A stretch of DNA of 64,000 nucleotides from Halichoerus grypus (GCF_964656455.1 NC_135718.1:131113966-131177965); one strand, 5' to 3'; shown: positions 1 to 11,820, numbered from the stretch's first letter. Numbers and translations are program-made. Notes: generated by a model from the letters alone, not told the origin.

Positions 1-82
1 CAGGTCTTGATCTAAGGGTCCTGAGTTCAAGCCCCACACTGGGCTCCATGCTGGGCATGGAGCCTACTTGAAAAAAAAAATG
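1..82 (+). repeat. SINEC (Can-SINE), 5'-truncated by window edge
   Basis: The window opens inside a tRNA-derived carnivoran SINE: the B-box-like stretch 'gagttcaagccccac' is followed by 'ggagcctacttg' and an A10 tail. The 5' part lies outside the window. Confidence 0.8.
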
Positions 83-103
83 CTTATAGGGGTCGGGGTG
101 TGA

Positions 104-108
<5 letters not shown>

Positions 109-188
<80 letters not shown>

Positions 189-196
189 AGGGAGAA
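109..196. repeat. (TG)n(AG)n compound microsatellite
   Basis: About 15 TG units pass directly into about 20 AG units, then degenerate GGGAGA units. It directly follows the SINE tail at 1-82, a common place for microsatellite birth. Confidence 0.95.
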
Positions 197-1440
197 TACC
201 AGGGGGAGGGGAAAGAGGGGAAACGGGAGGTGGGGAAACGGGAGGTAGGGAACAGAGAGAGGGAGGGGAGAAGATGAAGGACAGAGAACTGAAATCTCAA
301 AATGACTACGAATTTGGTACCTGTAATTCCATTTGTTTTTGGGAAAATTCCCAAACTGAATCCTAGAGTCTTAACTACCTATCATGTAGATAATGCTTGA
401 GCCCCACGGGTTTATAATGGCTAAGGTATGGATGCAAAGAGAGAAATAAGCATCACCATCTCCACAGTGAACACACAAGTGCCATCCTGGGCAAAGGGGA
501 GGGTCCCCAAAGTGTGGGTGTGCACCCATAGGGGTTCAGGTTTCACCTTTCAACTTCTACCTTCCCTCCTGGTTATTAGGGGAGCGCACGGACTGAGTCA
601 AATGCTGGTGAGCTGCTGCTACTTCAGGGCAGAACCCAACTGTTGGGGAAAATGCTGATGCTTTTTTAGTACTTTTCAGTGCCTCTGGGATAGAAGGTTG
701 TTTAGAATCAAAGGGCATCATGGTTTTGGAATGAAGCACTGGAAAAGAATGTTCTTTTGCAAAAAACTAACATGGATATAAAATGGACATCTTCAGTGGG
801 TACTTTAAAGGAGTATTTTATTCATTCAATTCTGGAATCAGGTCAGACTCTGATTGAAAAGCTGGTGAACCTCTGGGTATACAGTCAAGTTGAACCTCTT
901 CATTTCAGTTCCTAAAAGTGTGCTATCAACACGAAATTCAATTATTTCCTCAGCCATAAAAGAGATCTAAAGAAAAAAACTTCCAGAAGACAGTTATTAA
1001 AAAGGTGAAATGACAAGTTGAAAAATACAAATACTTTTATTCTAGCTACTTATCAATAAAAACCTTTACTTTCCTTCATGGAAAAACTCAAGTTTTCTAA
1101 AATTAGCTTTTCAGAAGCATAATGAGGGAGAGAAATACTTAACTGTTGCAAATGAAAGAACGTGACTGAGGAGTTAAATGTTGAAAACGTAATTGATTCT
1201 ACCTTAACATCTCAAAAATAGGTCAATCCAAGACGTAAACTGAAAGAAAGCATGTTGAAATAACCTATTAGGGAAAGGAAGTCTCTAGTAAATGAAACTT
1301 TTTCCACCCTAAACATGTTTATAATACACAGTCCAGTTGCTGTGGTGACCCACAGCCCAACTATTTTTCAGAAACAGCAGCTAAAACCCAAATACTAACG
1401 GTCTCCAAATTCAGCGTGCTGCTTAAATAAAACAAAACCA

Positions 1441-1628
1441 GGGGCCCCTGGGTGGCTCAGTTGGTTGGGTGGCTGCCTTCGCCTCAGGTCATGATCCTGG
1501 AGTGCCAGGATCGAGTCCACCTTGGGCTCCCTGCTCAGCGGGGAGTCTGCTTCTCCCTCTGACCCTCCCCCTCTTATGCTCTCTCTCTGTCTCATTCTTT
1601 CTCAAATAAATAAATAAAATCTTTAAAA
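1441..1628 (+). repeat. SINEC, full length
   Basis: Head 'cctgggtggctcagttggtt', diagnostic middle 'ctccctgctcagcgggga', then CT-rich stretch, AAATAAATAAATAAAATC and an A tail. Confidence 0.95.
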
Positions 1629-1744
1629 AAAACAAAAATTATGTATCAAGACTAGTTTTGAACTAAAATCACCATCCTTTACAAAAAGTAACCAGGAATC
1701 TCTTAACACAGTACAGTACCCTATATTAAGAACATATTAAAAGT

Positions 1745-1944
1745 TGGGGCGCTTGGGTGGCTCAGTCGTTAAGTGCCTGCCTTCGGGTCAGGTCATGATC
1801 CCAGGGTCCTGAGATCGAGCCCTGCATTGGGCCCCCTGCTCGGCAGAGAGCCTGCTTCTCCCTCTCCCACTCCCCCTGCTTGTGTTCCCTCTTTCCCTGT
1901 CTCTCTCGGTCAAATAAATAAATAAAATCTTAAAAAAAAAAAAA
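1745..1944 (+). repeat. SINEC, full length, with TSD
   Basis: Complete tRNA-derived head, CT-rich segment and A tail. The 14-bp direct repeat AACATATTAAAAGT flanks it at 1731-1744 and 1945-1958, an intact target-site duplication that implies a fairly young insertion. Confidence 0.97.
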
Positions 1945-2689
1945 AACATATTAAAAGTATAATTACATTGCAGTAAAACTTGAAGGCATTTCCCTAAGAA
2001 TGTAATGGATTTCACTTTCGCAGTTTTAACGTTTAAGTAAAATCAAAGAGAAGGGAGTTCCTGACGGGGAGGTGGGGGAGGGTGGGCGGAATCATACAAC
2101 ATTTCAATGGAAACACCACTAACAGTCCTAAATATTAAAGCACCAAGTTTTCCGCGCAGTGGGGTGGTGGCTGGGAGCCGGCAAAAGGGAAGGGAGGACC
2201 TGATCCACTGTTGTGATGAGGAAGAGACTCCAGAGTCTTCATGTGAATGCCCTCAACTTCAAATGCCCTAAACTTCAACAGCCTGGGAAAAAGCCAACTG
2301 TGTATTTTTTGACTACTTCCGTCAGTCAACAATACCCCTTATTTCCTGCCAAGGCCAGTTAATTAATATTCCGCCCCCAAAAGATGTTTCCAATTGATCC
2401 TCCCAGGAACCAAGAGGCGACCAGCCTCGCGGCAGCTGTACATTAAGCGCAAAGTCAAGGAGGGGGAAGGGGCTCGCGGGACAGAAGTAGAAAAAGAAAT
2501 GAAACTTGACACCGGATGAACAGCGAGCTTGGGGAGAGGAAGAAACTTCGGTGACCGTGTGTGCCCCAGAGCAGATCAAAGTCCGGGGAAGAGCCGCAAC
2601 CTCACGCGGCCTCGGTAAGCTCTGAATTACTGTACTTTCATTTTCCAACTTCCTGTCACCACAAAGAGTCAGAATTCGCCCCCCTTCCA

Positions 2690-3480
2690 AGCCAAAGAGC
2701 CACTGCCACCCTGTGCCCCAGGGACCTGAGGGGCGAAGCGGGGGACCGAGCGCTCCGCCGTCCACCTGCGCGCCGCGGGGCGGGGGCCGCGGCCAGGGCA
2801 GGGCGGGCCGGGGGCGGGTCCCAGGGGAGCGCGCGCCCGCCCCCGCCCCCGCCCCCGCCGCCACGCTCACTTCCTGTTGTGCCGCCTCCTCCCCCCTTCC
2901 CCGGCCCCTGCTCCCCCCCCCCCCCGCTCCCCGCGGCGGGGGGCGGCGGCCGCGAAAGCCCGAAGAGGCGCGGGGTGGACGGGGCGCGCCGCTCACCGAG
3001 GCCGCCCGCGGGGTTCCCTCTGGGTCTCCGCCTGGAGCGTGATGCTTCTCTCTGCCCGCCGCCTCCTCACGCTGGGAGCTCGAGGACGGCGCGGCAGCCG
3101 CTGCGACCCCCGCGGCGGAGCCGAAGAAGGCGGCGGCGGCCGAGCCGAGCCCGCCGGGTGCCCGCAGCCTCCCGCATCGCCCGCCGCCGCCGCGCCCGCC
3201 GCGGCTTCTCGCGCCCCGCCCTCCCCGCCCCCGCACGCGGCGGCGGCGGCGGCGGCCGCGGCGCGGGTCGTGGGGCCGCTACCCGCCGGGCGCGCGCTCG
3301 GGGCGTTCCTCGCCGGGGCCCGGCCTGCCAGTCGCTCCGCGGCCGCCGCCACTCTCAAACCCCCCGGCTACGTCGGGGCCCCTCCCAGACGCCGTTGCCG
3401 CCACGCGTCACTTCCGGGGGCGGGAATTGGCGGAGCCGCTGTGGGTGTCGGGCGGTGAGCGGCGGCCGCCCCAAGCCCAG
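2690..3480 (-). promoter_or_regulatory. ELK4: CpG island, presumed ELK4 promoter
   Basis: Very GC- and CpG-dense, with runs of GC boxes (2838-2860), a CGG repeat near 3238-3257 and two ETS-type sites. CACTTCCGG at 3409-3417 is the exact reverse complement of the ELK/GABPA consensus CCGGAAGTG; CACTTCCTG lies at 2868-2876. In mammals ELK4 lies next to SLC45A3 on the same strand and downstream of it, which matches this position. The island is seen directly; the gene name is inferred from synteny. There is no TATA box at the presumed start, as usual for such promoters. Confidence 0.55.
2997..3355 (-). other. ELK4: Presumed ELK4 non-coding exon 1 (5' UTR)
   Basis: On the minus strand the island contains a good splice donor, CTCG|GTGAGC, with GT at 2996-2995. 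The sequence upstream is GCC-rich and resembles a mammalian 5' leader. ELK4 encodes an ETS-domain ternary-complex factor that acts with SRF; its start codon is in exon 2, outside this window. The 5' boundary is a guess, because no start site can be read from sequence. A second possible donor on the minus strand is GAA|GTGAGC near 2871. The open frames through this exon reflect lack of stops in GC-rich DNA. Confidence 0.4.
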
Positions 3481-3945
3481 GTTTCGGGGGGTCCCGGGGG
3501 CAGGCTTGCGCTCAGGGCGGGTGCCCACTGGAGTTCCGCACTCGCCGCTCTCCGCCGGACCACTGAGTGGCTGCCAACGGCTTTTGCTGAAGCGTCCGAC
3601 CGAGTCCGCAGAACCAAAGCTGCCGTCTGTGTGCGGGGGTCTCCGGACGGCTGGGGACCTCTCCGCATCTCCCGCGTCCGGGAGAGGGGGTGGCGCTCGC
3701 CGGGCGGCGGTCCAGGGGACCACCTCTGTTGTTGCTAAGCTGAAGCGTGAGGGCTTCTCTCTGCTAGGCCACTTGCCCTGCATTGTCCCCGGCTGAGTGG
3801 ACGGAGGAGTTGGTGCTGCCGCAGCTTGCTCATCGAAGTACCGGCTCCCAGGCCATAACGAACACCCCCGATGAATATTAAATCAGCGCTGTGGCTCACT
3901 GGCCCGGGGACTGACAAATGGAGTCGGACCTGGAATCCAGTCGTG

Positions 3946-4115
3946 GCTTTACCCGTCACTATCTTGGAGACCCTAGTCACTTTCTTTACTTCCCGAAACG
4001 TTCATCATCTGTGAAACGGAGAGAACCCAGTCTCTTAGAATTGTGATGGTCAAAGCAGATCGGGTGCGCAAGTCACCGAGCAGAGTTTCTAGCACATAGG
4101 TTCTCATTAAAGAGA
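3946..4115 (+). repeat. MIR fragment
   Basis: The order 'tcactttctttacttcc...catcatctgtgaaacggagag...agcacatagg' follows the MIR consensus 'cctcatctgtaaaatgggga...gcacatagtagg'. Diverged. Confidence 0.6.
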
Positions 4116-4299
4116 ATTCTTAAGGAACCAATCACACTTGGTACTAAAGATTACTTGAGTAAGTTAGCAGCAGAAGAGATGCACAGTCAGTAAGCTGGAG
4201 TGCTGAACAAAACCCCGAAGAAATAGATTGCATATTCTATTTAACAAGAAACCAGAAGGCCAGTGTGTGAGTTACCTTTAGGTGGCCGTTACTACCTCT

Positions 4300-4462
4300 A
4301 AGACCTGCAGAGAGTTGCTTAACCTCTCTGAACCTCTGTTCCTTGTGTAGAATGAAGATGATAATGTGCAGCATTGCTGGAAAGATGGAATGAGATAAAG
4401 ACTAATGTGCTTAGTGCCTTTCCTGGCACACAGTAGACACCCAGTAAATGGTGATGTCATTT
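4300..4462 (+). repeat. MIR
   Basis: 'gcttaacctctctgaacctc', 'gaatgagataaagactaatg' and 'cctggcacacagtagacacc' match the MIR core in order. Confidence 0.8.
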
Positions 4463-5082
4463 ATTTTTGCCTCCACCTCACCCGCACAACGGAATTCAAG
4501 GTAAAATTAATTGAACTCACCAAGTAAAGTGTGATCCTATTAACCCTGGTAGGCTTTTGGAAGAGAATTAGCACTTCATTTTATTTCCAACCTCCTCTAC
4601 CCTAAGACAGTAATTGTAACACAGAGGTATTCCTGTAAAAACAACACTACCAAAAGATGTTACCTTTTTAAAAATAATTTTACAAGAGGATGTAAACATA
4701 TTTTCATTAAGAGGAAATGTGCAATAACTGAAAAACACTAGCACTCTTGGCCTCTGATATAAAATGTTTCCTCGCAACAGTTTCCATTTTACAAAGGGGA
4801 GGAAAAAAGAATTATTAAGGTAGGCTGTTTAAGATACACTCTTGGAAACATTTGTTTATAGAAAGATTTCATTTTAAGCCTTAGACCAAGAACAGTTCAG
4901 GGCTGTGGAACTCTTCAACAGATTAACCTGCTCTGCCCAAACTAGCAGGGAACCTCTGATTCAGCCTCAGGGTCTGCAGTGGTATCACAATTCCTTTAGA
5001 CGGAGTTGACAGTCTTGTCGATTGCAATGTATTTTTGGAAAAGAGCCTACTTTGGGAGTTCTTAAATTAGTCATAGCAAGTC

Positions 5083-5277
5083 TGTTTTTTTTTTTTAAGA
5101 TTTTATTTATTTATTTGACAGAGACACAATGAGAGAGGGAACACAAGCAGTGGGAGAGGGAGAAGCAGGCCCCCACGCTGAGCAGGGAGCCCGAGATGCG
5201 GGGCTTTGATCCCAGGACCCCAGGACCACGACCCGAGCCGAAGGCAGACGCCCAACAACTAAGCCACTCAGGTGCCC
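5083..5277 (-). repeat. SINEC, full length
   Basis: Reverse orientation: T tract, AAGATTTTATTTATTTATTTGACAG, GA-rich region, 'gagcagggagcc' and 'actcaggtgcccc'. A short GTCTGT repeat flanks both ends. Confidence 0.95.
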
Positions 5278-6759
5278 CTTGTCTGTCTGTTTTTAAATGG
5301 ACTTTTTTTTTTTTTTAAACAGTGCATGTTGACAGCAGAGAAACTAGAAGAAAAGTCAGATTTCAGATTGGTGAACTGGGGGAAAAAGTTTATTAATGTG
5401 CCTGGTTTTCCCACTCAAGATTCTATAAGTACAGAATCTCTCTCCACGGTTCCTCACACAACAGATGGTTGGTTTTGCAAACTCCGTGGTGGTTATGCTG
5501 CTTTTTTGTTATCTTGTTTGGTCACTTTCCCACTGGATAGATTTCCAGATAGATTTCCAGTCCTAGCCTTGCCTACTCAGGGTTATCTCAAATAAAATTT
5601 GCAGATTTTATTTAAGTGGTTTCATGTCTGTTTTTCTGCCTGGACTGCCCTCCATTGTGTTTTTCAGCCATTTTAGTTACCCCAGCCCTGCCACCTCTAT
5701 TCCCCTAATTTAATGACATTTCCTTTCCCAATAACACCTGGTTATGATGATTTCTCAAAGCAATTTCCCCTTCCCTCTCTTCTATTTCGCTGCCTCTTCA
5801 TTACCCCAAGTTAATGTCCTTTTTTCCTAAAGAAATATTTCATGGACTCTGACTGAGCAAGCATAGAACCATCTGATTGCCCGTCCTGTCTTCCAGGCAA
5901 TGTCTTGCAGCACATGAAGTAAAGAAGAGATAGCTTTAAGTCAGAGGAAGCATCGGCCGTCCCAGATAGGGATAGATGTGAAGCAAACTGCAGCATGTGT
6001 GACGTGAGGGAATAAAACTTGGAGATTTCTGAGTTCTCGCCTTTCAATCTCCCTCAACTCCAAGCTTGATCCTCCTGAGAAAACCCTTATGACTTATCCC
6101 TTTTGGGCCTCACTTTCAGTATCTTTAAAAATAAAAGCTATTCATACCTTTCACTTGTAGTCTGTGGTGGATAGAGGCAAAGAAAAAAACAGTTGATCAA
6201 AGTAGACTTTGAATTCTTGTTGAAGGACTCTTATTACGTTTGTGGGGCTTGAAATGTTAAAGGAACAGTTACCTTTGAAAATAAAACACAGGCTAGCTGG
6301 GTACTGAATCTGACAGTATTTGCTAACCCCAGTACCTATCAAGGCCCTAAAATTCACCAAAGACAACCAGTGGCGTGATGGTTAGAAATATCTTTACACC
6401 AAGACTATTATTCTGGGCAAAGAAGTTTCATCCCCAACAATAAGACCTATAATCAGAGGGTATTCAAGGTCCAGAGAAAACCCATGAAAAAGCCTTTGAA
6501 CAAGGTATTTGTGGCCTCTAGACTATGAGGAAAGTTCATGGAAACATCTTTCAGCCCTAGCTGTAATCTTCACAAAACACCCTGTTTTCCCAGAGAGGAC
6601 ATGACAAGACATGACTTTATTGCAGTTACCTGCCTGGGGCATACTACGGATCTAACACATTTCATGACCTGTCCCAAACACACCTCAGAAATAGCTTCAT
6701 ATGCTTTTCTTCACTGGAATCTACACTGAGTCTACTTCTTTCCTCCTCCACTGATATAT

Positions 6760-6954
6760 TTTTTAAAGATTTTTTTTAAATTATTTATTTAGAGAGGGAG
6801 GGAGAGGGGTAGAGGGAGAGGGAGAGAGAGAATCTTCAAGCAGACTCCACACCTAGCACAGAACCCAACGTGGTTCTCAATCTTGCAACCCTGAGATCAT
6901 GACCTGAGCCAAAATCAAGAGTCAGATCTTAACTGACTGAACCATCCAGGCGCC
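6760..6954 (-). repeat. SINEC, full length, with TSD
   Basis: Reverse SINEC ending 'ccatccaggcgccc'. Flanks 'ctccactgatatatttttt' and 'ctccactaatatttttt' form a slightly diverged target-site duplication. Confidence 0.93.
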
Positions 6955-7377
6955 CTCCACTAATATTTTTTAACTTAAAACAATTTTATTGGTCTTTGAT
7001 ACACGTACTTTTTCTGGGTTGTGAAAATTGCTGCGGAATATGTATTGGAGAAAGAGGACAGAACTGATCACTTCTTTCCTAAGTGCCCTTTGGAAAAGAT
7101 GTAACTTGATTGAAAATCTACCTTGTGGATAACATGTAAGATTCTGGGTGGATTCTGGGGGGCTTGACATATCCTACATTATAGGATATGTATTTCTCTG
7201 AATTTTAAGCCAGAAGTTTTGTTTCCTCTCTTGTAAATTTTATGATAACTGGCTGGAATTTTTTTTTCACTCAAAATTAACTCAGGAACAACAAAAAAAG
7301 TTAATTCAGGAACCACCACCAAAAGGCTTTGTTCTTTTATTTTTTATTTTTATTTTTATTTTTTTTATTTATTTTTT

Positions 7378-7565
7378 TTTTTTTAAAGATTTTATTTATT
7401 TATTTGAGAGAGAGAGAGAGAAACAGCATGAGAGGGGAGAGGGTCAGAGGGAGAAGCAGGCTCCCCGCTGAGCCAGGAGCCCAATGTGGGACTCGATCCC
7501 AGGACTCCGGGACCATGACCTGAGCCGAAGGCAGTCGCTTAACCAACTGAGCCACCCAGGCGCCC
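7378..7565 (-). repeat. SINEC, full length
   Basis: Reverse SINEC with AAAGATTTTATTTATTTATTTGAGAG and end 'ccacccaggcgccc'. It sits in a T-rich block (7335-7377) that is probably its expanded tail. Confidence 0.95.
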
Positions 7566-8536
7566 GTTATTTTTATTTTTTTAGGACTTTTCAGTCGTGG
7601 ACCAACGACACTGACACCCTCAGAGACCATCACTCCTCTCCACGACTTCCATCAATTTTACAGTTCTCTCGCATTATCTCTTAGGATCCTATTGACATAG
7701 ACAAAAAATTCAGCTAAGGATCCAGAGATGTTGGGGAAGGAGGAGTCAGGCTGACAAATGTAGGGGTAAGTGCAGCTCTCCGAGCCTTGCAGTGTTGTGG
7801 TAAGGAGGGAAAGGAGGGAAATTACCACCTCCCACTGCATTCAGGAACATTTCCTGAAAGAGGCGGAGTTTGGAAGACTTGGTGCTAATTCAAAAATGTG
7901 TAAAGCCAGCTTTTTTCTGCCTTTATTTATCCAGGTGCGAAACAAAATTAGTTTGGCCACGCTAAAGCACGCGGAGCTGGTGAGTTTCATACCCAGTTCA
8001 GAAGTGTGACACAGCCACCAGCTTCCCTCCTTCAGACTCTCAAGGGAAGGAAATTTAAATTCTGTCTAGGCTCACCCCGTAAAATGGGGAAATTGTTGGG
8101 TCGACAGGGCTTTTCCCCCCACCTCTTTCTTGCAGCTTCTCCCCGCTGCTCCAAAAATGCCCCCGTGATGCCTGTAACTGATTGAGTATGTCCCAAAATC
8201 AGCTCCCAGTGGGAGCGCCCTGAAGTGGAGGGAGAAGAGGGGGTTCTCCCAGGATGGACGAGAATCCAACGGCAAGGTTTCACGGCAAAGAGAACTCTGG
8301 TTAGACTTTGCTTGGAACTGTCTCCCTCCCCACTGTGTGTACACTTGATCTTTGTTTTCTTGTTTTCTCCCTACCCCCCCCCCAGCCCTCCCCTTCAGCC
8401 TTATTTTTCTTTCTCTACTTTTCCTTTCCCTTTTTACCTCTATGCCTTAACCCTGTCAGTGGCCCCCTTGAGAATTTACTAACAGTGATAGTGGTCCTCA
8501 GGCCTGAGAAAATTTCAGAGCAAAAAATATATTTTG

Positions 8537-8605
8537 GGGAGCGCCTGGCTGGCTCAGTCGGTAGAGCATGTGACTCTTGATCTCATTGGGGGTAGAGTTT
8601 CTTTC
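8537..8605 (+). repeat. Older SINEC, 5' part, split by a younger SINEC
   Basis: 'gcgcctggctggctcagtcg' followed by 'gagcatgtgactcttgatct'. It continues at 8812-8846 after an opposite-strand SINE inserted into it. Confidence 0.85.
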
Positions 8606-8615
8606 TTTCTTTCTT

Positions 8616-8811
8616 TCTTTTTTTTTTAAGATTTTATTTATTTGACAGAGAGAGACACAGCGAGAGAGGGAACACAAGCAGGGGGAGTGGGAGAGGGAGA
8701 AGCAGGCTTCCCGCGGAGCAGGGAGCCCGATGTGGGGCTCGATCCCAGGACCCTGGGATCATGACCTGAGCCGAAGGCAGACGCTTAAGGACTGAGCCAC
8801 CCAGGCGCCCC
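8616..8811 (-). repeat. SINEC inserted into an older SINEC
   Basis: Complete reverse SINEC. The host-element sequence GGGGGTAGAGTTT is repeated on both sides (near 8588 and 8812), which gives the insertion order directly. Confidence 0.93.
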
Positions 8812-8846
8812 GGGGGTAGAGTTTATTTCAAAAAAAAAAAAAAAAG
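8812..8846 (+). repeat. Older SINEC, 3' part with A tail
   Basis: Continuation of the element at 8537-8605: 'gggtagagtttatttc' followed by a 15-base A tail. Confidence 0.8.
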
Positions 8847-9244
8847 AATTAAGCAATGCTTTATAAAATATATATGTAATGTTTAAGCATTAACCATGTG
8901 CTGAGCACTACACTGGATACTTAAGGAGATGCGGAGATGACTAAGACCAGTCTCTTCTCTGTAGAAGTTTTCTAAAAGACCAGGGGCTAAAACCCACTCT
9001 GATATGGGGGGAGGGAGGGAGTGTTAGTTAAATAGAGGCGAGGACTGTGCTGGGGGAAAGGGGGAAGGAGGAAGGGGAGAGGGTCCTCCCACTCTCAGCC
9101 CAGCACCACAGGAGCGGGCCAGGCCTTGGAAGAAGCAGGAGGGGATTTGTAGGGAAACATTCTGTTTGGGATGCTCCTCCTGTTCCCCTCCCCCATGCCA
9201 TCTGCCACCGCTGACTTTGGGGCCGACTTGACTTATGTCTCAGC

Positions 9245-9430
9245 TCAGATATCACCAGCCCAGCACCACCCTACTTGTGGGGCTCACCATGCTCACCTTC
9301 TCTGTCTGTTCCACCGTTCAGACTGAGTCCTTGAGAGGACAGCCTAGGTCTCAGTCACCCTCACAGCCCAATGTCCAAGGCCGTTCCTTCACCAGGAGCT
9401 GCTCAGTAAGTGCTCGTGGAGCGACTAGAT
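9245..9430 (+). repeat. L2 3'-end fragment
   Basis: Order and wording match the L2 tail: 'tcagatatcacc', 'gagtccttgagaggacag', then 'ctgctcagtaagtgctcgtg'. Strongly diverged. Confidence 0.5.
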
Positions 9431-9559
9431 CAGGGAGGCTAAGGGGGGGCACCCAGCGCAGCTCAGAGGCGAGGATGGGAGGTTGGAGGTGCGGGGTGCC
9501 CAAAGCTTGGGCCGCCCCTGACCTCCTCCCGCTCCATCCCCTCTTGCCTCCCTCGGGTC

Positions 9560-10560
9560 CTTAGACTCTCATCTCTCCATCCTGCCAGTCAACATATTTG
9601 GTCTCACCCATCCTAAGAAAACTTTCCCCCTCAACCGTCATCAGCCTATCCTTCCCTTCAGTATCAAACTTCAAAAAATAATGGTTTCTATTTGCTGCCT
9701 GCGCTTTCTCAGCTTCCACTCACTCTCCAATCTCCTGAATGTGTCTGCTGTCCCCACCAGCGGCCCTTCCAGGCGTTGTCCACCCACCGGCCCGTAGTCC
9801 TCCTCAAGCCCAGCTTAGACCTCCCATTTTAGGTAAACATCCCTGGCCTCCAAAGCAGGCTTAGATGTCCCTTCCCTGTACTTTCTCCAAAACGCTGGCC
9901 CTTCTTGGCTTCCGTGAGTCTCCCTCTATCTCTCTGACCAGTTTTTGTCTCTTTTGGGGTTCTGTTCCACCAGCTCTGAAGAATGGGTTCTAGCCTTGCC
10001 TCAGGCTTCTCTCTCTGGATTATGGTCCCTCAGTGCACTCCCCATGCACTCCCCAAGGCTTTGTTCATGACCCAAATGTTAAAGACCCCAAACCTTTATT
10101 TCTGACCCTAAATTCTCCCCTGACCTCTGGATCCCTGTCTCCAATTTCCTACAGGATTTCTCCTCCTGGATGTCCTCATGGGTTCCCCTCCACCTCAGAA
10201 TATACGACTTGAGCTCATTACCTATACCTGCCACCTGAACCCAATCCTCCTTCCCGCTTCCAGGTGAAAGCATCACATCTGTCATCCCTAACAATTCCTG
10301 GGCTCCAGCCTCATAAGCTATGACCCCTCAGACACATCCAGCACTGCCGGGACTCCAGCCTTTTGTTCATGTCACTCTCTCAGCCTGGGACGTCCCCTCC
10401 ATTCCATGGAATTTCTTGAAAGCAAACACATGTCGGTCATCTTTACGCACCCTGTGTCTCCTAGCCTTGTGCCTTGCACAGAACAGGGACCTCCTGAGTA
10501 CTGAACGAAGGCCTCCCAGTTCTCAAATGTCACTTCCATGCTCCTTCTCCTGACCACTGC
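9560..10560 (+). repeat. Degenerate L2/LINE-like stretch
   Basis: Pyrimidine-rich sequence with several L2-like blocks, the clearest at 10320-10530 ('cttttgttcatgtcactctc', 'cttgccttgcacagaacagg' type wording). No ORF is convincing. Family assignment is tentative. Confidence 0.35.
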
Positions 10561-10599
10561 CCACCTTCCATCCTGGTGAGATGTGACCGTCCCTTCCAG

Positions 10600-10730
10600 G
10601 TCCGTTCACTCAACAAATATTTCACGAGTTCCTGCTATGGTCCAGGCACTGTGCTGAGAGGGAGGGATACGAGAAACTTCAGTCTAGGTTAATAGACTGT
10701 CAAGGAAGCAGTTATAACACTGAGAGAGGT
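10600..10730 (-). repeat. L2 fragment
   Basis: 'ttcactcaacaaatatttca' followed by 'gtccaggcactgtgctgaga' is the reverse of the L2 3' end. Confidence 0.65.
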
Positions 10731-10871
10731 GCTGTGATGGGGGTCCTCTGTCACACACCTTTCCTATAGAGAAATCAATATGAAAAGCCAAACCATGACC
10801 ATCATGCTAATTGCGGAGCGTGGTGCTGGACAGAGTGGGGAGGGGCCTTGGATGAATCAAATGTTCCTTGA

Positions 10872-11240
10872 TATCTCAGTCCATTCAGGCTGCTATAACA
10901 ATGTACCACAGACTGTGTGTAAACCACAGAAATTTATTTCTCACCATTCTGAAGGTTGGGAAGCCCAAGGGCAAGGCACCGGGATGGTTGAATTCTGGTG
11001 AGAGCCTCCTTCTTGATTCATAGCTGACAGCCCTCTCTCTGTGTCCTCACATGGTGGAAGGGGTGAGGAAACTCTGTGGGGTCGCTTTTACGAGGGCACT
11101 AATCCCATTCTGGAAGGTTCCAGCCTCATGACCTAAGCACCTTCCAAGGGCCCCACTTCCTAATACTGTCATCTTTAGGGATTAAGATTTCAACATATGT
11201 ATTGGGGAGGGAAGGGTGCCAACATCTGGACCATAGCATG
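10872..11240 (+). repeat. MLT1-type LTR (ERVL-MaLR) relic
   Basis: 'caggctgctataacaatgta', 'cacagaaatttatttctcac', 'ttctgaaggttgggaagccc', 'cactaatcccattctgg' and 'ggattaagatttcaacatat' occur in the order of the MaLR LTR consensus. It is an old solo LTR with no coding content. Confidence 0.6.
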
Positions 11241-11365
11241 TGATAACTAGATGTGGCTGCTCTATAGCCCTGCACCTGCCACAGGCCACAGTCCCTTTCC
11301 CTGAGCAACATCGGGCCAGTCACTCCCAACACCTTCTTCAGCTGGTCCCCTTTTTCTGACCATCT

Positions 11366-11563
11366 GGGTGGCTCAGTTGTTGAGCGTCTGCCTTCGGCTC
11401 GGGTCATGATCCCCAGAGTCCTGGGATCGAGCCCCCAATCGGGCTCCCTGCTCGGCGGGAAGCCTGCTTCTCCCTCTCCCACTCCCCCTGCTTGTGTTCC
11501 CTCTCTCGCTGTCCCTCTCTCTCTCTGTCAAAATAAATAAAATCTTAAAAAAAAAAAAAAAAA
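11366..11563 (+). repeat. SINEC, nearly full length
   Basis: 'catctgggtggctcagttgt' through the CT-rich segment, AAATAAATAAAATC and an 18-base A tail. Confidence 0.95.
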
Positions 11564-11820
11564 AGATGCAAGCGCTCCTGCTAGAAAACCGTATTTTCAG
11601 AAGTTTTCTGTGAGCTCACTGAAATTAAGGATGGGGCCAGCTCCGTGCGTCCGCGCCCCCACATGTGTGCAGTCTCAGCTCTGTCTTTTCACTCTGTACC
11701 CCTGCCCTCCTCCTTCAACAACCGTTCTTCAGAAAACATTTCAAGTCACTTATATTCTCTTACGAATTCATGTCAGTCCCTTATTTTCCCAGGGACATTT
11801 GCCTCTTATGTCTTATTTCT

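Larger units (their letters stand above)
1..2996 (-). other. Presumed ELK4 intron 1 (5' part)
   Basis: If the CpG island at 2690-3480 is the ELK4 promoter, transcription runs leftward and this stretch is the start of intron 1. I looked for the ETS-domain coding exon on the minus strand and did not find it, so it must lie beyond the left edge. The stretch holds three SINECs and one microsatellite. The remaining sequence (200-1440, 1945-2690) is AT-rich, single-copy looking and without a credible ORF. Confidence 0.45.

Noticed and set aside
103..178. Possible CRISPR-like or tandem array at the left end
   Set aside because: It is a simple TG/AG microsatellite; there are no spacers.
2322..3236. 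304-codon minus-strand ORF
   Set aside because: Same island. It reads across the presumed exon 1 donor into intron, with Gly/Ala/Arg repeats and no recognisable family.
2561..3796. 411-codon plus-strand ORF in the left CpG island
   Set aside because: Stops are rare in such GC-rich DNA. The translation is low-complexity Pro/Arg/Ala/Gly with no domain, and other frames on both strands are open too.
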